In this document: piece after piece, positions 38,671 through 50,950 of the stretch
Layout: every line of letters begins with the position of its first letter
Position numbering within the stretch: position 1 is the stretch's first letter
Source of the DNA: Heliocidaris erythrogramma
Taxonomy: Eukaryota > Echinodermata > Echinoidea > Camarodonta > Echinometridae
Assembly: GCA_025617745.1 (NCBI GenBank)
Contig: CM046870.1
Coordinates: 4,469,285 to 4,533,284, forward strand
Direction of reading: 5' to 3'
DNA: 64,000 nt
The notes under the pieces: model-generated
What the model saw: the letters and a program-made list of their open reading frames with translations, nothing else
The model's database searches: none
Told to the model about the DNA's origin: nothing
Made by a program: the position numbers and the translations under genes

Positions 38671-39107
38671 CTGTTCAGACTACAGGAAAGTTATACCAGA
38701 TTCTTATAAAGAAACGTATAAAGAATCATGATTAGTGAAAGGCGTGTATAGACTACATCATATACATGTAAGAAACAGGTTTGGGGGATGTCAGCTGACA
38801 CCATAATGCTTTGTAACAGGTTACATCAAGGACAGCGATGGAGCATACTATATTACAGATGATTGCTCACATCAGCGCGCGCACACGATATAAGCCCTGC
38901 CCAGTTATACGATTCTCGTACGATGCAATGTTCAGACTAAAAGGGGATGCTGATTCTTTATCATGTTTTTGTTCGAAACAATGCTCAAACATGTGATTCG
39001 CTATATACGACCTTTTGTTATACGTCATTACTTTATACGATGTTCAGACTATGAAAATTTAATTTCTCATCGTATAGCCATACGATGAATTAAGGTAGTC
39101 TGAACAG
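38671..39107. mobile_element. Foldback element with CTGTTCAGACTAC ends
   Basis: CTGTTCAGACTAC (38671-38683) is the exact inverse of GTAGTCTGAACAG (39095-39107). Inside are repeated ATACGA/TCGTAT and TATAAAGAAT phrases. 437 bases; no coding. Confidence 0.78.
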
Positions 39108-40246
39108 GGGGTAACACCATCACAAAACACAGTAATCTTATCCCTCAATCATCAACTCTAATTATGACTATTCCTCATTTCCACATTGCGGTGGGCTTGA
39201 AGAGGCTACCAATGGGGTAGAGGGGGAAATCGCACACAAGAAATATGAAATGTTTTACAACAAATTATTTTTTCTCACCAGCCATTATGTGCGGAGGCGA
39301 TAAAATGAAATTTGCAGCAAATTCATGGTGTAAGATCTGAATTCTTTCTCAACCAAATAATTAGTATAAACCTTCAGTGAAAACACATTTTGGACTTAGT
39401 ATTGACATGTAGCTACAAATTGGAATGAAGCTTCATGGTATTGCTGAAGTGAAATTTCTTTCACAGATCTATATTGGCTCTAATCTTGGTTTAGCTTTTT
39501 TGTAGCTATCCAGAGCTAAATCCATGAAACTTTGTAGCTTCATGCTAAATCTAATTCTTATGCCCCCATGTACATATATTTTCAAGCAGTGGCTCGATCA
39601 CATAGCATAGAATACTCACCCCCCCCCCCCCCCCATCACATTTTGAAGGAAAAGAAAATATCAATAGTCAACACTGAACTTGCAATGTCTCTCTCCTCAC
39701 GTACATTCTATTCTGCCCCATGTCTGGAGGGATCCTGGTATAATGCCCCTTCTTAATATCTGGATACACCACTGTTCAATGCAGCTTTACCCCCCCCCCC
39801 CCCCCAACCCGTATAATCATTAGCCTGGACATGCCTTTCATTTCAACAATCAGATTGTGCTAATGTCTAGTCATGCATGGTTTACTGATGCTGATTAGTT
39901 ATTACTTACTATCTGCCAGTGACTAGTATATATCCGATTTCCTTCATACATTATGAACACAGAGAGAGAAACTAATCCGGAGATTAATAGAGTCTTGGCT
40001 TCTGGTCATTAATCTCATAAACATAGATGATGATTTTCATACTGAGAGTGGCTTAATACTTTCATTGACATTGATGATGTCCATATTGTAAAGAGCGTTT
40101 CACCTAACATATCACCAGAATACCCCATATACATGTATATGTAACATCATAACTTTATCGAGTAGAGCTATATTAGACTAGGCCCCCTGATTTGTTTATT
40201 TCACATGTTATGAGGCAAATTGAATTGTTATTGAATGCCCAAGATA

Positions 40247-40278
40247 GACCTACTTCGTGACCTAATACGAAGTAGGTC
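40247..40278. repeat. Perfect 12-bp hairpin
   Basis: GACCTACTTCGT and ACGAAGTAGGTC with an 8-base loop, in otherwise plain AT-rich DNA. It may be a remnant of a foldback element. Confidence 0.7.
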
Positions 40279-40410
40279 CATGACTACAGTCAAATGTGCT
40301 TTTCCTTTTATTTGTGCATTACAACTGAGGAAGAGATTATAAGGTTGCATTTCAATCAATTAAGTTCCCTTTATTTTCAAGATAAAGTCTGCACACTGCA
40401 GTGCAGGCAA

Positions 40411-40710
40411 TTAAAGGGATACGCCACCAGGCGGCCGTGGGGAAAGTCAGGATTGCGAAAGCCCCATTCACTCGTACACAAATTTTTTGCGTCGAACGCT
40501 TCCGTTGGACTACTAGGATTACTTTTCGGACTGCACGAAGCCGACCGAATCTCGCACGAGACCTGGAGCTCAAGAGGAGAGTGCATGTTGCGCGGCGAAC
40601 AGCCTGTGCGAAGTTTGCGCCCCGTGGAGCAACGGCATGATCAGGTAACGATCACGGTGCCCTCTCGCGACATTAAAACGTCCACAATCTGCGGATGAGT
40701 ATCCCTTTAA
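40411..40710. mobile_element. TTAA-flanked non-autonomous transposon, family A, copy 2
   Basis: 300 bases including both TTAAs, in the same orientation as the copies at 14036 and 60833, with the same ends and a closely similar interior (GTCAGGATTGCG, TTGGACTACTAGGATTACTT, GATCAGGTAACGATCACG). The open frames at 40294-40698 and 40352-40640 on both strands belong to this element and are not genes. Confidence 0.88.
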
Positions 40711-43039
40711 TATAGTCCTGCATGATGTGAAATGATTAATCTCTTGTGACTTTCATTTTACACAATAAGAAAGTGGTTTCAGAGATGACCCGTCATTTTG
40801 TCACTACAGCATACCTACATGTACATGTACCCTACCTTTTTTGATGTACATGAAGCTAAAGCTATGTTTTTTTTTCTCTTTTGGGTGATGGGTTGGAGTT
40901 CTACAACAGAAGCTAGAACTTCACTTGGACAGGAAGTCATAGAGTACAACAGACACAAGGCAAGCCATAGGAGGCACAAAATGCTAACGCAAAATTACGC
41001 TCTCCAGCATGATTGTTTTTACAGAGTTCTGTTTTGTCGCTTTAGATCAAAAGCAAAACAACGCGACCACAACTCCTTTCTTATGTTTAGAATCCTTTGC
41101 AACCAATATTATCACGATCCAACGACTAAGGATGGATCAATATATAAGAATTGGGGGTAGGAATAATGAAATGGGACAGTACTTAATACAGATCGACCGC
41201 AGCTGCTCGCGTGCTGGTATTATTGGAAGAATAATAGGCCTTTTGATAACTTTGATAACTTTGACAAGCGCAGGAGAAAAGTGAATAGGTGATTTTGTGG
41301 TGAATTGTTACATCTCTTCGCACCTGTCGCATCAACCCAATGATATGCCTGAACAACAGATCATAAACATCACAGATAAGCCCTGCAAGGATTCAAATGA
41401 GTGGGTCTATTGTCATTTGTCAGGCCCTACATGTATCAGGCTGGGAGGGTCTATTGTCTTCAAATGAAGAGACTGCTATTTGACAAACTGCAGCAGCATG
41501 CAGATTTATGACCTTTTTAAAAAATTCTTTACCTATCTATTTCAAGAATGAGGCACTGCTAATCATCATGCCCTGATGAATCATGAACCACAGCATGAGA
41601 GTTTAATACAATTTCAAACTGCACCCTCAAAATTGAAGATAAGTAAAAAGTCGCATGTCAAAAACTTAAAATCTCTTTTTCAACCCTATACTTTTTTGTA
41701 TAGAGAATCAGATATTAAATTAGTATTTTTAATCTATATGGATCATAGAGCATTATCATTCGGGCATACTCTTTGTCTATTTGGTTATCAAGTGTAATAA
41801 TTCTCTTTTTTATAATTAAAGAAAAGTGTCTGTTATAAAATTCAGAAACGATTCAGTAGTACACACACCACTAACAGATGGGAAAATGAGAACAATTCGC
41901 TTATTGAATAACAGTTAACACATGTAGCCACAGGCCTGCAAATCTAGGTCATCTATTAAAAAAAAAACCCAAATACAGTGGAAAATTACAGACTGTCCAA
42001 AAAAGTATGAATACCGGTAGATCACTGTGTGTTTTTCTCATTCATAACCAGATTTCCCATTTAATATCAGTTTGAAATGCAGCACAATTATCACTCTGTT
42101 CATATGCAAAGGAACAACCACACTTGTACCAGATATAATCAACCCACTGTCCTCAAAATCTTGATTCCATAACCCTGCCTTTTCAAGGGCAAACAAAAAA
42201 TTATTCATAACCCAAGGGGCGGGTGGGCGGGACTTTGAGCAAAAAAACTTCAATAGTTGAAATGGAACCACACTTTAAAATGAGATACAGCTTCAAAAGG
42301 CATTTTGACAGAACGTCCTTGACAGAAGTCCAAACTTTTAGCACTGTAAATTTACCAGGCCATGAGCAATTTGCTTCCTGTGATCCCAAACCCAGATTGA
42401 AAGAGATATTGGAATATAACCTGTATTTCACAAACCGCAAGTATGCGATCCCCCAACACAGGAGCAATAAATCTTCAAGTGTAACAACAGAATCTTTTCA
42501 CTTGGCCATTTTGGCTTGACAATGGCCTGTATTCTTTCAGCTAAAGTGACTCATAAATAGCCCGAGTGGAAAATTGCACCACTGTTTCCACTCAAAGCAC
42601 AGATACAGAGTCAAATCTCAATGACAGTAATAAGTCTCATAATACTTAAAATGCTCCATTTCCTTCAAACTGGCACCTTTAACACAACACACCAATGGCA
42701 GGACTCAAGCATACTAATTTTTCTTAAAGGGGTTTTCCACATTACAATTTGCAGGGTTTGTGTTTACTTATTCTAATTTAAGTGGTCCAGAAAAAATTGG
42801 GGGAGAGTGGGTTCATGTGCACAAAGGCACTGCAAATGTATAAAAATAACCTTCAAAGTTGAAAATTGCTGAAAGTGAAAGGTTCTTCCCTGACACGCCT
42901 GAAAAGCCAAAAGTTGTATATGCTGCCAGCATGTTTTATACTTTTAGAGAGTCTCACAACACAATCTATATAAATAAAAATGTCTTCAATTTGAGAAGGT
43001 CTTTCCCTGAACTTGAAACTTTAACCACATTAAAAGATA
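40711..43039. other. No gene recognised
   Basis: The frames of 120 codons (40798) and 98 codons (42223) have background codon composition and no splice-site support. 44331-45107 and 45625-47126 hold only homopolymer runs and short (GA)n/(CT)n tracts. Confidence 0.4.
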
Positions 43040-43160
43040 TAACATTCTGCAGAAGATTTTGCGGGAGTACAAAAACAAAGTCCTCAACCGGCCCATCTGC
43101 CATGTCTGCACGAAACTGGAGCAGATGCCCGAGTCTGTTGGCCAGCGCCTGAAAGCAAAA
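43040..43160 (+). CDS. Candidate coding exon or pseudogene fragment, function unrecognised
   Basis: The plus-strand frame read from AAG after ttctgcag (about 43052) gives KILREYKNKVLNRP, then ICHVCTKLEQMPESVGQRLK. Of the first 34 codons about 27 end in G or C, although the region is strongly AT-rich, which is typical of a real conserved exon. The frame stays open to a stop at 43311-43313, but the GC3 signal fades after ~43160 and no clear donor is seen. The preceding acceptor is weak. The opposite strand is also open here behind a strong acceptor-like tract (gtttttgctttcag), so strand is not certain. I do not recognise the protein; a CxxC pair is the only motif. Confidence 0.35.
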
Positions 43161-43839
43161 ACCTCGGGGACGATTTTAGGCACCACACAAGCAAACAGAG
43201 GCAGAAACAAGCAAATAGGACTTGAAACTCTATCCTTTATGGGACCAGAAGCACTTGCAGACTCTTGTAACAGTATCGGTGACCAAATCTCTCAAGAATG
43301 CCACAAGTTATGATCTCAGCCAGATTTTAAGAGAGAATAAATATGTGAAGTGAAAAAGAGGAAGAATGAAGGAGGAACTCCAATTCTTTGAGGAATTTGA
43401 AAGTTGAAAAAAATTCCCATACTATACCAAAGAGCTTACACGAAAGTGAATATATCATTCAATGATTCATATAATTTGTTGTCAGTTGTGTGGAATGGAT
43501 AACATATTACCCTCCCCCTACCCCCCCCCCCCCCACCTCCATTTAAAGAAATCATTTGAAATACATACATGTATATATTAATTCTAAATAATTGCTGATT
43601 TATATTCAATATAAATGTAGATCCCTGTATGTTAGAATGCAGACTTTACCACTTTGCAAAAGGTTTGTGCGAATCCTTAAACATGTTGTCAAGCAGGGGC
43701 TTCATATTGATGTTATATCCAACAAATTAGCGAAATCCAACGCAAGAGACACTTCATCCACTCTCGTTACCATGGTCACAAAGAAGTTCCACTGACATGA
43801 TAATATCACTATCCTATGATCTCAAATACACTAGGTCCT

Positions 43840-44330
43840 TCGCTTGGTGAAAGCAGTCAGATAATTGTTGGCAAAAAACTCCACTGAGCAGTGGATCTCA
43901 ACACACCTTCCCAATCCAGGGCCTTGTGTGGTTATGAAGGACTGTGAGCCCTGCTCTAATCTCACCCTTCTCGTGTGGACAGTACAGGCACCAAAGATTG
44001 TACATGCAAGGATTGGGCACTCCACCCAAGCTATTCTCTGTTGTGCGGTACAGGGCTTCCTCACCATGCAATGTGTTGACGCTTTGCCTACAGCAATAAA
44101 CTACCCCATTTCTCAAGCGGTTGCTGTCGAGAGTGTGTACAGTCGGTGAAGGGGGCAACAGGAAACCCCCGCAAGAACACTGTTTGCTCCACCAAATACC
44201 CTCAGACCACAAAATGGAGAGAGACAGAGTGAGAACAAAATGCATCCGTCCTTCAAGAACAAGCTTGACAGCGACTTTCCAACCTTGACATACAAGGCGT
44301 GCGTTTCCCAGGCTTCGTCTTCATTTCAGT
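43840..44330. other. GC-elevated segment open on both strands, unassigned
   Basis: Base composition is close to 50% G+C against an AT-rich background. Frames of 95 codons (plus, 43865-44149) and 116 codons (minus, 43898-44245) overlap. Neither product resembles a family I know and neither has convincing splice sites. It could be an exon of a fast-evolving gene, a regulatory element or a decayed transposon. Confidence 0.25.
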
Positions 44331-45107
44331 TTTAATTCCTGGGATATTTTTAGAGGCTCTTCGCTGTCCAAAATATCACCCCTATCCAGGATTTGCCAAT
44401 GTGGAAGTACATAATTACTCTGTTATGTGCTGAAGTGGTTTCGCTCAAATATTTTCCAGACCCCTGCCAGAACAAAGGTACAGTCCTACAGGACATTTAA
44501 AAATATGAAAAAAGATAGCCAACAGCTCACGGTAACTCTGCCCAGCAAAGTCTAGCTCTATAAATACATTTCTGTTGTAATGTACTACACAAAATCAAAT
44601 AACAAGAAAGCTTAATCAGTAAAGAAGCCCTTGGAATTCATAAATAAAATTCTGTTTTTCAGGATTCCAACTGAATATTATCTTTTCCCCATTTCTTCAA
44701 TGATGTCTATAGTCTATACAAGTACACATGTACACTAGAAAAATATCAAACATGTCAATGCAATTCACGTATTACTATAAATTGCATAAATTGCAAGGGC
44801 CTACAGCCTGGAGGAATCGTACAATCTGTTTGTATCAGGAACAACTTTATAATACAGTTACTGCATGAATGGAATAAAATAAGGATATAGGGCTCAACAT
44901 TAAAGAAAGTTTCTGTACAAATTGATCCCTAATATATCACTCCACATTCCCCAAAGTTTCTAAATGTATAACAGGGACTCAATGCCCTTGAACCTCTAAA
45001 CTATTATCTCTAGCAAAAAAGGATTAGTTTGCAGCCAGGCATAGCGTACATTTATATTGTACTGAAAACTTGGCAGAGAACATTTTACATTCATTCTCAG
45101 CTTTAGG

Positions 45108-45183
45108 GCTGTATGGGCTGAAAGAAAAGCTGGCTGTATGGGCTGAAAGAAAAGCTGGAAGAAAAGCTGGAAGAAAAGCTGAA
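45108..45183. repeat. Short tandem repeat GCTGTATGGGCTGAAAGAAAA / GCTGGAAGAAAA
   Basis: Two 24-26-base units followed by three ~12-base sub-units. Frames here are artefacts of the repeat. Confidence 0.9.
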
Positions 45184-45460
45184 GGGTAAACAAGTCAAAC
45201 TATTAGGAGATCTGGATCCTTTTACAGTCATTTCCAATTACCATCAAAATGGTTTCATTCAGGGGGCAAGAACCCACCAGACATGATTCGGCCAAAACAG
45301 GACACAGTGAGGGAAAGGTCATGAGATTCCATGACAGGACTTTTTCAAGCAGCCCCCAAGCCCAAACTCCCCTCCCCCTCCCCCTCCCTTTTTCTTGTCT
45401 CTCTTCATTCATACTTTTGCTCCTCTTCTCCCCATTTTTTTGTGTAATTTCCCATCAAAC

Positions 45461-45599
45461 TAAGGGGGTGTTGCAATCAATTGCAAATCCCCTGAATCAG
45501 TCGCAATTCACAAGTTCCATTTAAAATACTTGTATCACATTTGCAATCGATTGCAAATGGGGGATTTGAATTGACTGCAATTTTCTTGCAACACCCTAT
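45461..45599. mobile_element. TA-flanked foldback MITE
   Basis: TA|AGGGGGTGTTGCAATCAATTG at the left and TGCAATTTTCTTGCAACACCCT|TA at the right; the element is 135 bases (45463-45597). Two further TTGCAAAT-type arms occur inside (GCAATCGATTGCAAATGGGGG), so nearly the whole sequence can fold on itself. Confidence 0.72.
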
Positions 45600-47126
45600 A
45601 AGTCTCATACTCCCCCCCCCCCCCCAACCGTCTTTTCATGTCTCTCGTTGACACACTCTCTAACTGCCCCAACCTCTCTCTCTCTCTCTCTCTCTACTTT
45701 CAAAAATTTATATACATGTAGTACACATGTATAAATCAGTCCCAAAAGCTTGAAAATGGGGAAATGAATATCAGAAAGTTTCAAGCAAATCATTAATTAT
45801 CAACAGTATAGTAATTTTACACTCTGGAAATGATTTTTCATCATAACCCCTCCCCCCCCCCCCCAAAAAAAAAAAAATGAGCACCTGTGATTTTTATTTA
45901 TTATCAGTGCTGTTAAAGTACATTTTTAAATAAATACAAAATCCTTTTTTTTAGCATATACAGCTGGTTTACAATGGATGAGTAAGGTGAAAAATAAACC
46001 TTTCTAGCTGCTTGATATGCCATGAAACGATGGTAATGTTTATGGATAAAAACAGTTTTCTGCCAGGGGATGAAGAGGAAGTGAAAATTTAACTTCAAAA
46101 CGTGACAACTAGGACATACTCTCGCTAGACAGGGGAGGTAAAGAGGAAGAGAAAGAGAGAGAGAGATAGAAAGTTTGTTTGTGACAGGACAGTGATGTCA
46201 TTTCTTTTCGCATAAATTTCCGGTTGCGGCCAAGAGGATAAGCTGGAGAGGAAAACATAGATTCTGATGAAATAACAAAATAAAAATGATAAAATCCCAT
46301 GCTGTGTTTGCCAATTCAGTCATTTTGAACATATGAAAAGGACTTCCAAAGTTAATAATAGCAGCCATTATAGTAAGCTTAAAACATATAGGCCTATAGA
46401 TAAATTACCGTTTGTGTCTATTGCACCTTTTCCAAAAGTATGACTGATATATTGCCGATTTAATTACAATTATTTGAAGTTATTTCACTAGAAAATCCAT
46501 CTACAAATTATTTCTAGCACAGCACAGCTGTCATATACATGTAGGTACAAATATAAATGTTTTAAGCTTGTGAGCACAATGAAAGACATGGTATGACAGC
46601 AGCTACTGACCTTATTAATTGGAAAATCAATACCCTTGATGAGTGAAAAGCATTGCAAATTTAAGTGAGTAATTGGAAGAACAGTGATTAGGGCATTTCT
46701 ATTCCAAACATCCACTTGTACACAAAATATATAAAACTCTTCAAATTTAAATCCAAACATACACAAAATGTAATGCATCGATCTTTTCTGATTATTGAGT
46801 TTCTCCATTAAATACACTGTTTTCATTTGTGATTCCAATTTTTTTCCTTGTGTTTAGATTATCAACATAAACTGAATAATTTCTGTGCACTGTAAGTTCG
46901 AAGAAGCCGCAGAGAATAATACCAGAAATTTACTGGCGATGGATAGACCCTAGATATCCACACTAAACATGTGAATGCAGGCATTGTAGTATGAACATTT
47001 CAGGGGATGTGTCGCGCCCCCCCCCCCCCCCCCCTCCCCACAGCCATAGGTACATCCAAACGTCATAAAATTAAAGGAAAGATATTTCTTGGCTCCTTTG
47101 ACTTTTACCAGCACTCTGCAATGCCT

Positions 47127-47536
47127 TTAACCCTTTCGAGACAATTGTCCACATTTTGTGGTTTTGCTCAATAACTTTTGATTTACAGCTCTAAAAAAAC
47201 ATGCATGAGTAGGAAGAGAAAAAATTTCTGCACACTCAGTGTCCATTTTTGTTGCATGACCATACTGCGTTTGACGCCAGGAATTTTAAAAAGGAGAATA
47301 AGTTTTGAAATCCTTAACTTGGCAACACGTTGAGAGGTTCAAAATCATTGTTTTTTATCAAAATTGGCAATTTTTTAAAACCTTTTGACAAATTCCTAAC
47401 CATGTATATTGTTTTCAAAGACATTACACCTTATTAGAACCATGTAGCACTAAAAGAAAAATAATATTGTTGCCAATTTGAAGAACAAAATTTGATCAAT
47501 TTAGCCCTTAAATAATTCCTGTCCTGAAAGGGTTAA
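47127..47536. mobile_element. piggyBac-like MITE, family B, copy 1
   Basis: TTAA|CCCTTTCGAGACA at the left and TCCTGAAAGGG|TTAA at the right. TTAA duplication plus CCC...GGG termini is the classic piggyBac signature. The body between the TTAAs is 402 bases, AT-rich and without coding capacity. It aligns along its length with 49285-49688 (about nine bases in ten by eye). Confidence 0.87.
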
Positions 47537-47870
47537 TAATAGTTAAATTCTCCCTATAGGAAGTCTACTGTACCAACTATGGTGATAGATAATTGCTCTT
47601 AACCGCATTTGTTCAAAGATTCTGACTGGAAATGATTAGAGAGATAAAGTTTGAGAGATTGAAAGTGACGTTTGTTAATGGCAAAGTACCTGAGACTGGG
47701 AAGAATCACATTTTTTACATTTGCACACAGGAAGCTGAAATGTTGCAAAATCATTCCTGCTCGGAAAATTGTTAAATCTAGTTAAGAATCTCACTCTATT
47801 TTTCATTCCCCCAGCCCCCATTTTCCTCTATGTTTCTCTTTCCTTCTCTTGCTTATATCGTCTGTTTAGA

Positions 47871-47930
47871 GCCTGAAGGGTGTTAGCTCTATACTTTAAC
47901 ACAGAGTTAACGCCCTTCTGGCTCCGGACG
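47871..47930. repeat. Short GGAGCC-type hairpin repeat
   Basis: GAGCCTGAAGGGTGTTAGCTC followed after a ~15-base spacer by GAGTTAACGCCCTTCTGGCTC, an imperfect ~20-bp stem. It appears to be the uninterrupted form of the repeat seen at 37751 and 58765. Confidence 0.65.
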
Positions 47931-48055
47931 ATATGCTCTGTTGAAATGTATTCCAAGGTGAAACTTTTTTTTTAAACCGTTATTCTCTCGTTCTTTCTAT
48001 CCATCTCTATCAGTCTCTCAATGAAATCCTCTCTTACCTTCTTTATTTTCTCTAA

Positions 48056-48160
48056 ATGTTCCTCTCTCTCTCTCTCTTTCCCTCTCTCTTTCTCTCTCTC
48101 TCTCTCTATTTCTCTTTCTCTCTCTCTCTCTTTCTCTCGCTCTCCCTCGCTCTCCCTCTT
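48056..48160. repeat. Polypyrimidine (CT)n microsatellite
   Basis: About 100 bases of almost pure C/T, mostly CT dinucleotides. The minus strand reads as the Glu/Arg run of an 81-codon frame, which is not a gene. Similar but shorter runs are at 45676-45695 and 26700-26730. Confidence 0.95.
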
Positions 48161-48464
48161 CACCTTTTTTTTCACTAACAGATAGATCACTGTCCAACTT
48201 CCTTTCTCAACAACCAAGTTCTGCTATTTATAGGTACTGACTATAAGGATATAGCCTACTAAATGACCAGAGACATGCATCTAAAATGATTTACCATACC
48301 ACACTTTCCTAGCCTGCACCATGTCCTACCACATCCTTCTACCCAATTCTAAGAGTCACAAACTTCTGAGGATAGTCACTCCAAGAACTGTACCAAAAAG
48401 GGTATTTCTCATTCTTGTACCTGCAGGATCACAGCCAAGAAAGATAAACAGTTCCTTTAAAGAG

Positions 48465-48831
48465 GGCTTGTTCACACATGAAGCAGAAAACTCAGCTGCA
48501 ACTCAGGTTTTTTTGCAACATAGTACGCTTTTTGGCGAATTAGCAGCTAATTCAAAGCACGCGAGATTTGACTCAGGTTGATTTATTCACGAAAAGTGTA
48601 CTTAGAATCACGGTGACCGAAGTGCACATACTCCGTAGCTCGACCTCAAATTCCAAGCTCGAGCTAGAATTGCCCCACTCGGGCTGATGGAAACGGGGTT
48701 TTTTCAAACTCAAATTTTATCCTTGAGTAGCACTGATCTAGCTAGAATCTCGAGCTTAATTCAACCCAACTCGGATGCACCTATATAGTATTTTGCCTTG
48801 GCAATTTACAGCGGCACATGTGGACAAGGCC
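48465..48831. mobile_element. Foldback element with GGCTTGTTCACACATG ends
   Basis: GGCTTGTTCACACATG and CACATGTGGACAAGGCC are inverted with two mismatches. The interior has repeated AACTCAGGTTG, GCTCGAGCTAGAAT and CTAGCTAGAATCTCGAGC phrases in both directions. Confidence 0.66.
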
Positions 48832-49280
48832 TAATTGGCCAGCAAACAAGAGAGAGTGACTGGGATACTGTACAATGAACCTCCGGAAGTCATCCCAAAT
48901 TTTTACAAGATACATTGTGACAGTTGAAATGAGATGGGTACTGCCCACTTGGCAGTGTTCGTAGTAAACAAATGCTTAATCATCTTGTCAATACAGTCAT
49001 GCACGCCAAGATGATATTTGTAATAATAATAGCCTAGCTTTCAGGATCACTGCCATTTCCTATTTTCAAAGTCATTTTCAAAGTCATTGACAAAGTCATC
49101 GCTTCACATACTAGTGAGGAGTACATCATAACACTAGATAGTATTGAAGGGTACCAATCACCAGAAAACATTTTGCTCTCTATGTTAAAGGTTCCATGTC
49201 GTTTTACTATATTCCAAATATGGGCTTCATATATTATAAAATATCTATAAAGAGATATTACAAGTGTAATTACACTCTCT

Positions 49281-49692
49281 TTAACCCTTTCAAGACAATT
49301 GACCACATGTTGTGGTTTGGCCCAATAACTTTTGATTCAAAGCTCTAAAAAATATACTAGATGCATGAGTAGAAAGAGCAAAGATTTCTGCACCCACTAT
49401 GTCCATTTTTGTTGCATGACCATATTGCGTTTGATGCCAGGAATTAAAAAAAAAAGAATAAGCTTTAAAATCCTTATATTGGCAACACAATGAGAAATCA
49501 TTGTTTTTTCTCAAAATTGGCAATTTTTAACACTTTTGAACAAAATATCTTAAACCATGTATATTTTTTTTCAAAGACATTACACCTAATTAGAAGCATG
49601 TATCACTAAAAGAAAAATATTATTGTTGCCAATTTGAAGAACAAAATGTGATCAATTTAGCTCTGAAAAATTTCCTGTCCTGAAAGGGTTGA
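49281..49692. mobile_element. piggyBac-like MITE, family B, copy 2
   Basis: Left border TTAA|CCCTTTCAAGAC (49281), right border GAAAGGG (to 49688) followed by TTGA rather than TTAA; the next element begins at once at 49693. It is inserted inside another repeat whose halves lie at 49151-49280 and 50109-50327. The right TTAA was either point-mutated or altered by the second insertion. Confidence 0.85.
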
Positions 49693-50108
49693 GGCCACCG
49701 CACACCTTACGATCGGTCTGCAATCCGATTTCAGAAGAAAATGTAATATCATTTGACAAATCATTTTATAAAAATGAAAAATATTCTTGATTGAGGGTCT
49801 GAGTAGTTATACAGATAGTAAAGTCGATAATACAGACTTTGTCAAGATTTCTAGTCGGTGGAATGGCCAAATCGGCTCCGAGTTGTAGTGACGTCACAAA
49901 AATCGTACGACTGCCTAGGATTTGAAAATAATTTTGCCCTTATTCCCACTAGAAAGCTGACAGCTCACCAAATCCCTATGTTTAGTATTCATAAATTTTT
50001 CAGAACCTGAATAGGGTAAATTTCATTTGTTAAAATGCCAATATTTAAATGCCATAGCGATTATATCACATATCGGATCGCAGACCGATTGTAAGGTGTG
50101 CGGTGGCC
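49693..50108. mobile_element. Foldback MITE with long, near-perfect inverted ends
   Basis: GGCCACCGCACACCTTACGA.. at the left matches ..GTAAGGTGTGCGGTGGCC at the right as an inverted repeat; with TCGGTCTGCAATCCGAT and its counterpart the arms run for about 36 bases with few mismatches. The interior is AT-rich and has no coding frame. It abuts family B copy 2. The duplicated target is not clear (TTGA versus TTTTA). Confidence 0.83.
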
Positions 50109-50499
50109 TTTTAGTGCAAAAGCAACTTGTGAGTAGACTACTCGATGTACCCACACGCGCTCGTCAAGTTATGGGCTCGTGCGGAACCGAACTCCGAGTT
50201 GGGTTCCACGCGCACACCTTCACGTCATCCTTTATTTCCTTCATATGAACTCCTAAACTGTTGACCTACAGAATGCCAGATGAAGTTATTTGAGGTAGAT
50301 TTTATACTTTTTTCAAGTGATTGGTACACTTCAAAATGCTTACTACTGCTTGACACAGTTTTAATCCCTTTCAACAAAAATATGTTTTTATCATCTATTG
50401 TTATGTTAGGAACATAATGTTGCCAAAGTACATACTTCATCGCTGATTAGTAGAAAATAAATGCATCCTACATCATAGCCAAGTAAAGCTACACCTACC

Positions 50500-50925
50500 C
50501 CGCTTTCACACCATTTAAAGAGCTTTAAACTAATCAGCATTAAAGTTTATATACAATAGCATTCATACAGAGAAAATTTTGGTGCAATCGTTAGAGATTC
50601 ACTGCTGATTAAATGCGCAGTAGGGTCATTACGCATAATAATAGGTCATGTCAAACAAATCGCGCGCCCAGTCTTAGCTCTGCCCAGTTAAAGACGTATA
50701 TCCGTTCACACACAAAATCTCTTGCCTCCTCAATATGAACTTCGTATCTGTAGGCTGCTCTGACCCGTCTTTAGATCGCGAGGTCGTATCTGTCCGAACA
50801 TCGTATAGTTCGATGTTCACACAGGGAAAATTTGCTTTAGAGCTGATTACTTAATCAGCTTTAATCAGCTTTAAACTAATAAGCTTTCCTTATGATGAAT
50901 TTTTACCCTTGTGTGAAAAGGCCGC
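50500..50925. mobile_element. Foldback element with GCTTTCACAC ends
   Basis: CCGCTTTCACACC and GTGTGAAAAGGCCGC are inverted. Internal arms include GAGCTTTAAACTAATCAGC versus GCTTTAATCAGCTTTAAACT and a second TTCACACA/ACAGAGAAAATTTTGG set. Confidence 0.62.
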
Positions 50926-50950
50926 TAGTTGGCTGAGTAAAAAATACACT

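Larger units (their letters stand above)
49151..50327. mobile_element. Older repeat split by two insertions (halves 49151-49280 and 50109-50327)
   Basis: The left half starts GGTACCAATCACC and contains TTTGCTCTCTATG, AGGTTCCATGTCG and AAAGAGATAT. The right half contains AGCAACTTGTGAG, CATCCTTTATTTCCTTCAT and AGAATGCCAGATGAAGTT and ends GTGATTGGTAC. The same pieces occur without interruption at 58789-59094, showing that 49281-50108 is inserted DNA. GGTACCAATCAC/GTGATTGGTAC are its inverted ends. Confidence 0.78.

Noticed and set aside
40294..40698. Overlapping frames of 73-134 codons on both strands
   Set aside because: They coincide with family A copy 2 and recur in the other copies; a non-coding transposon with GC-rich content.
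42986..43210. Minus-strand exon behind the acceptor-like tract gtttttgctttcag
   Set aside because: The frame is open for about 60 codons, but codon bias is weaker than on the plus strand and no donor is found; kept only as an alternative to the plus-strand candidate.
47972..48217. Minus-strand Glu/Arg-rich frame of 81 codons
   Set aside because: It is the translation of a (CT)n microsatellite.
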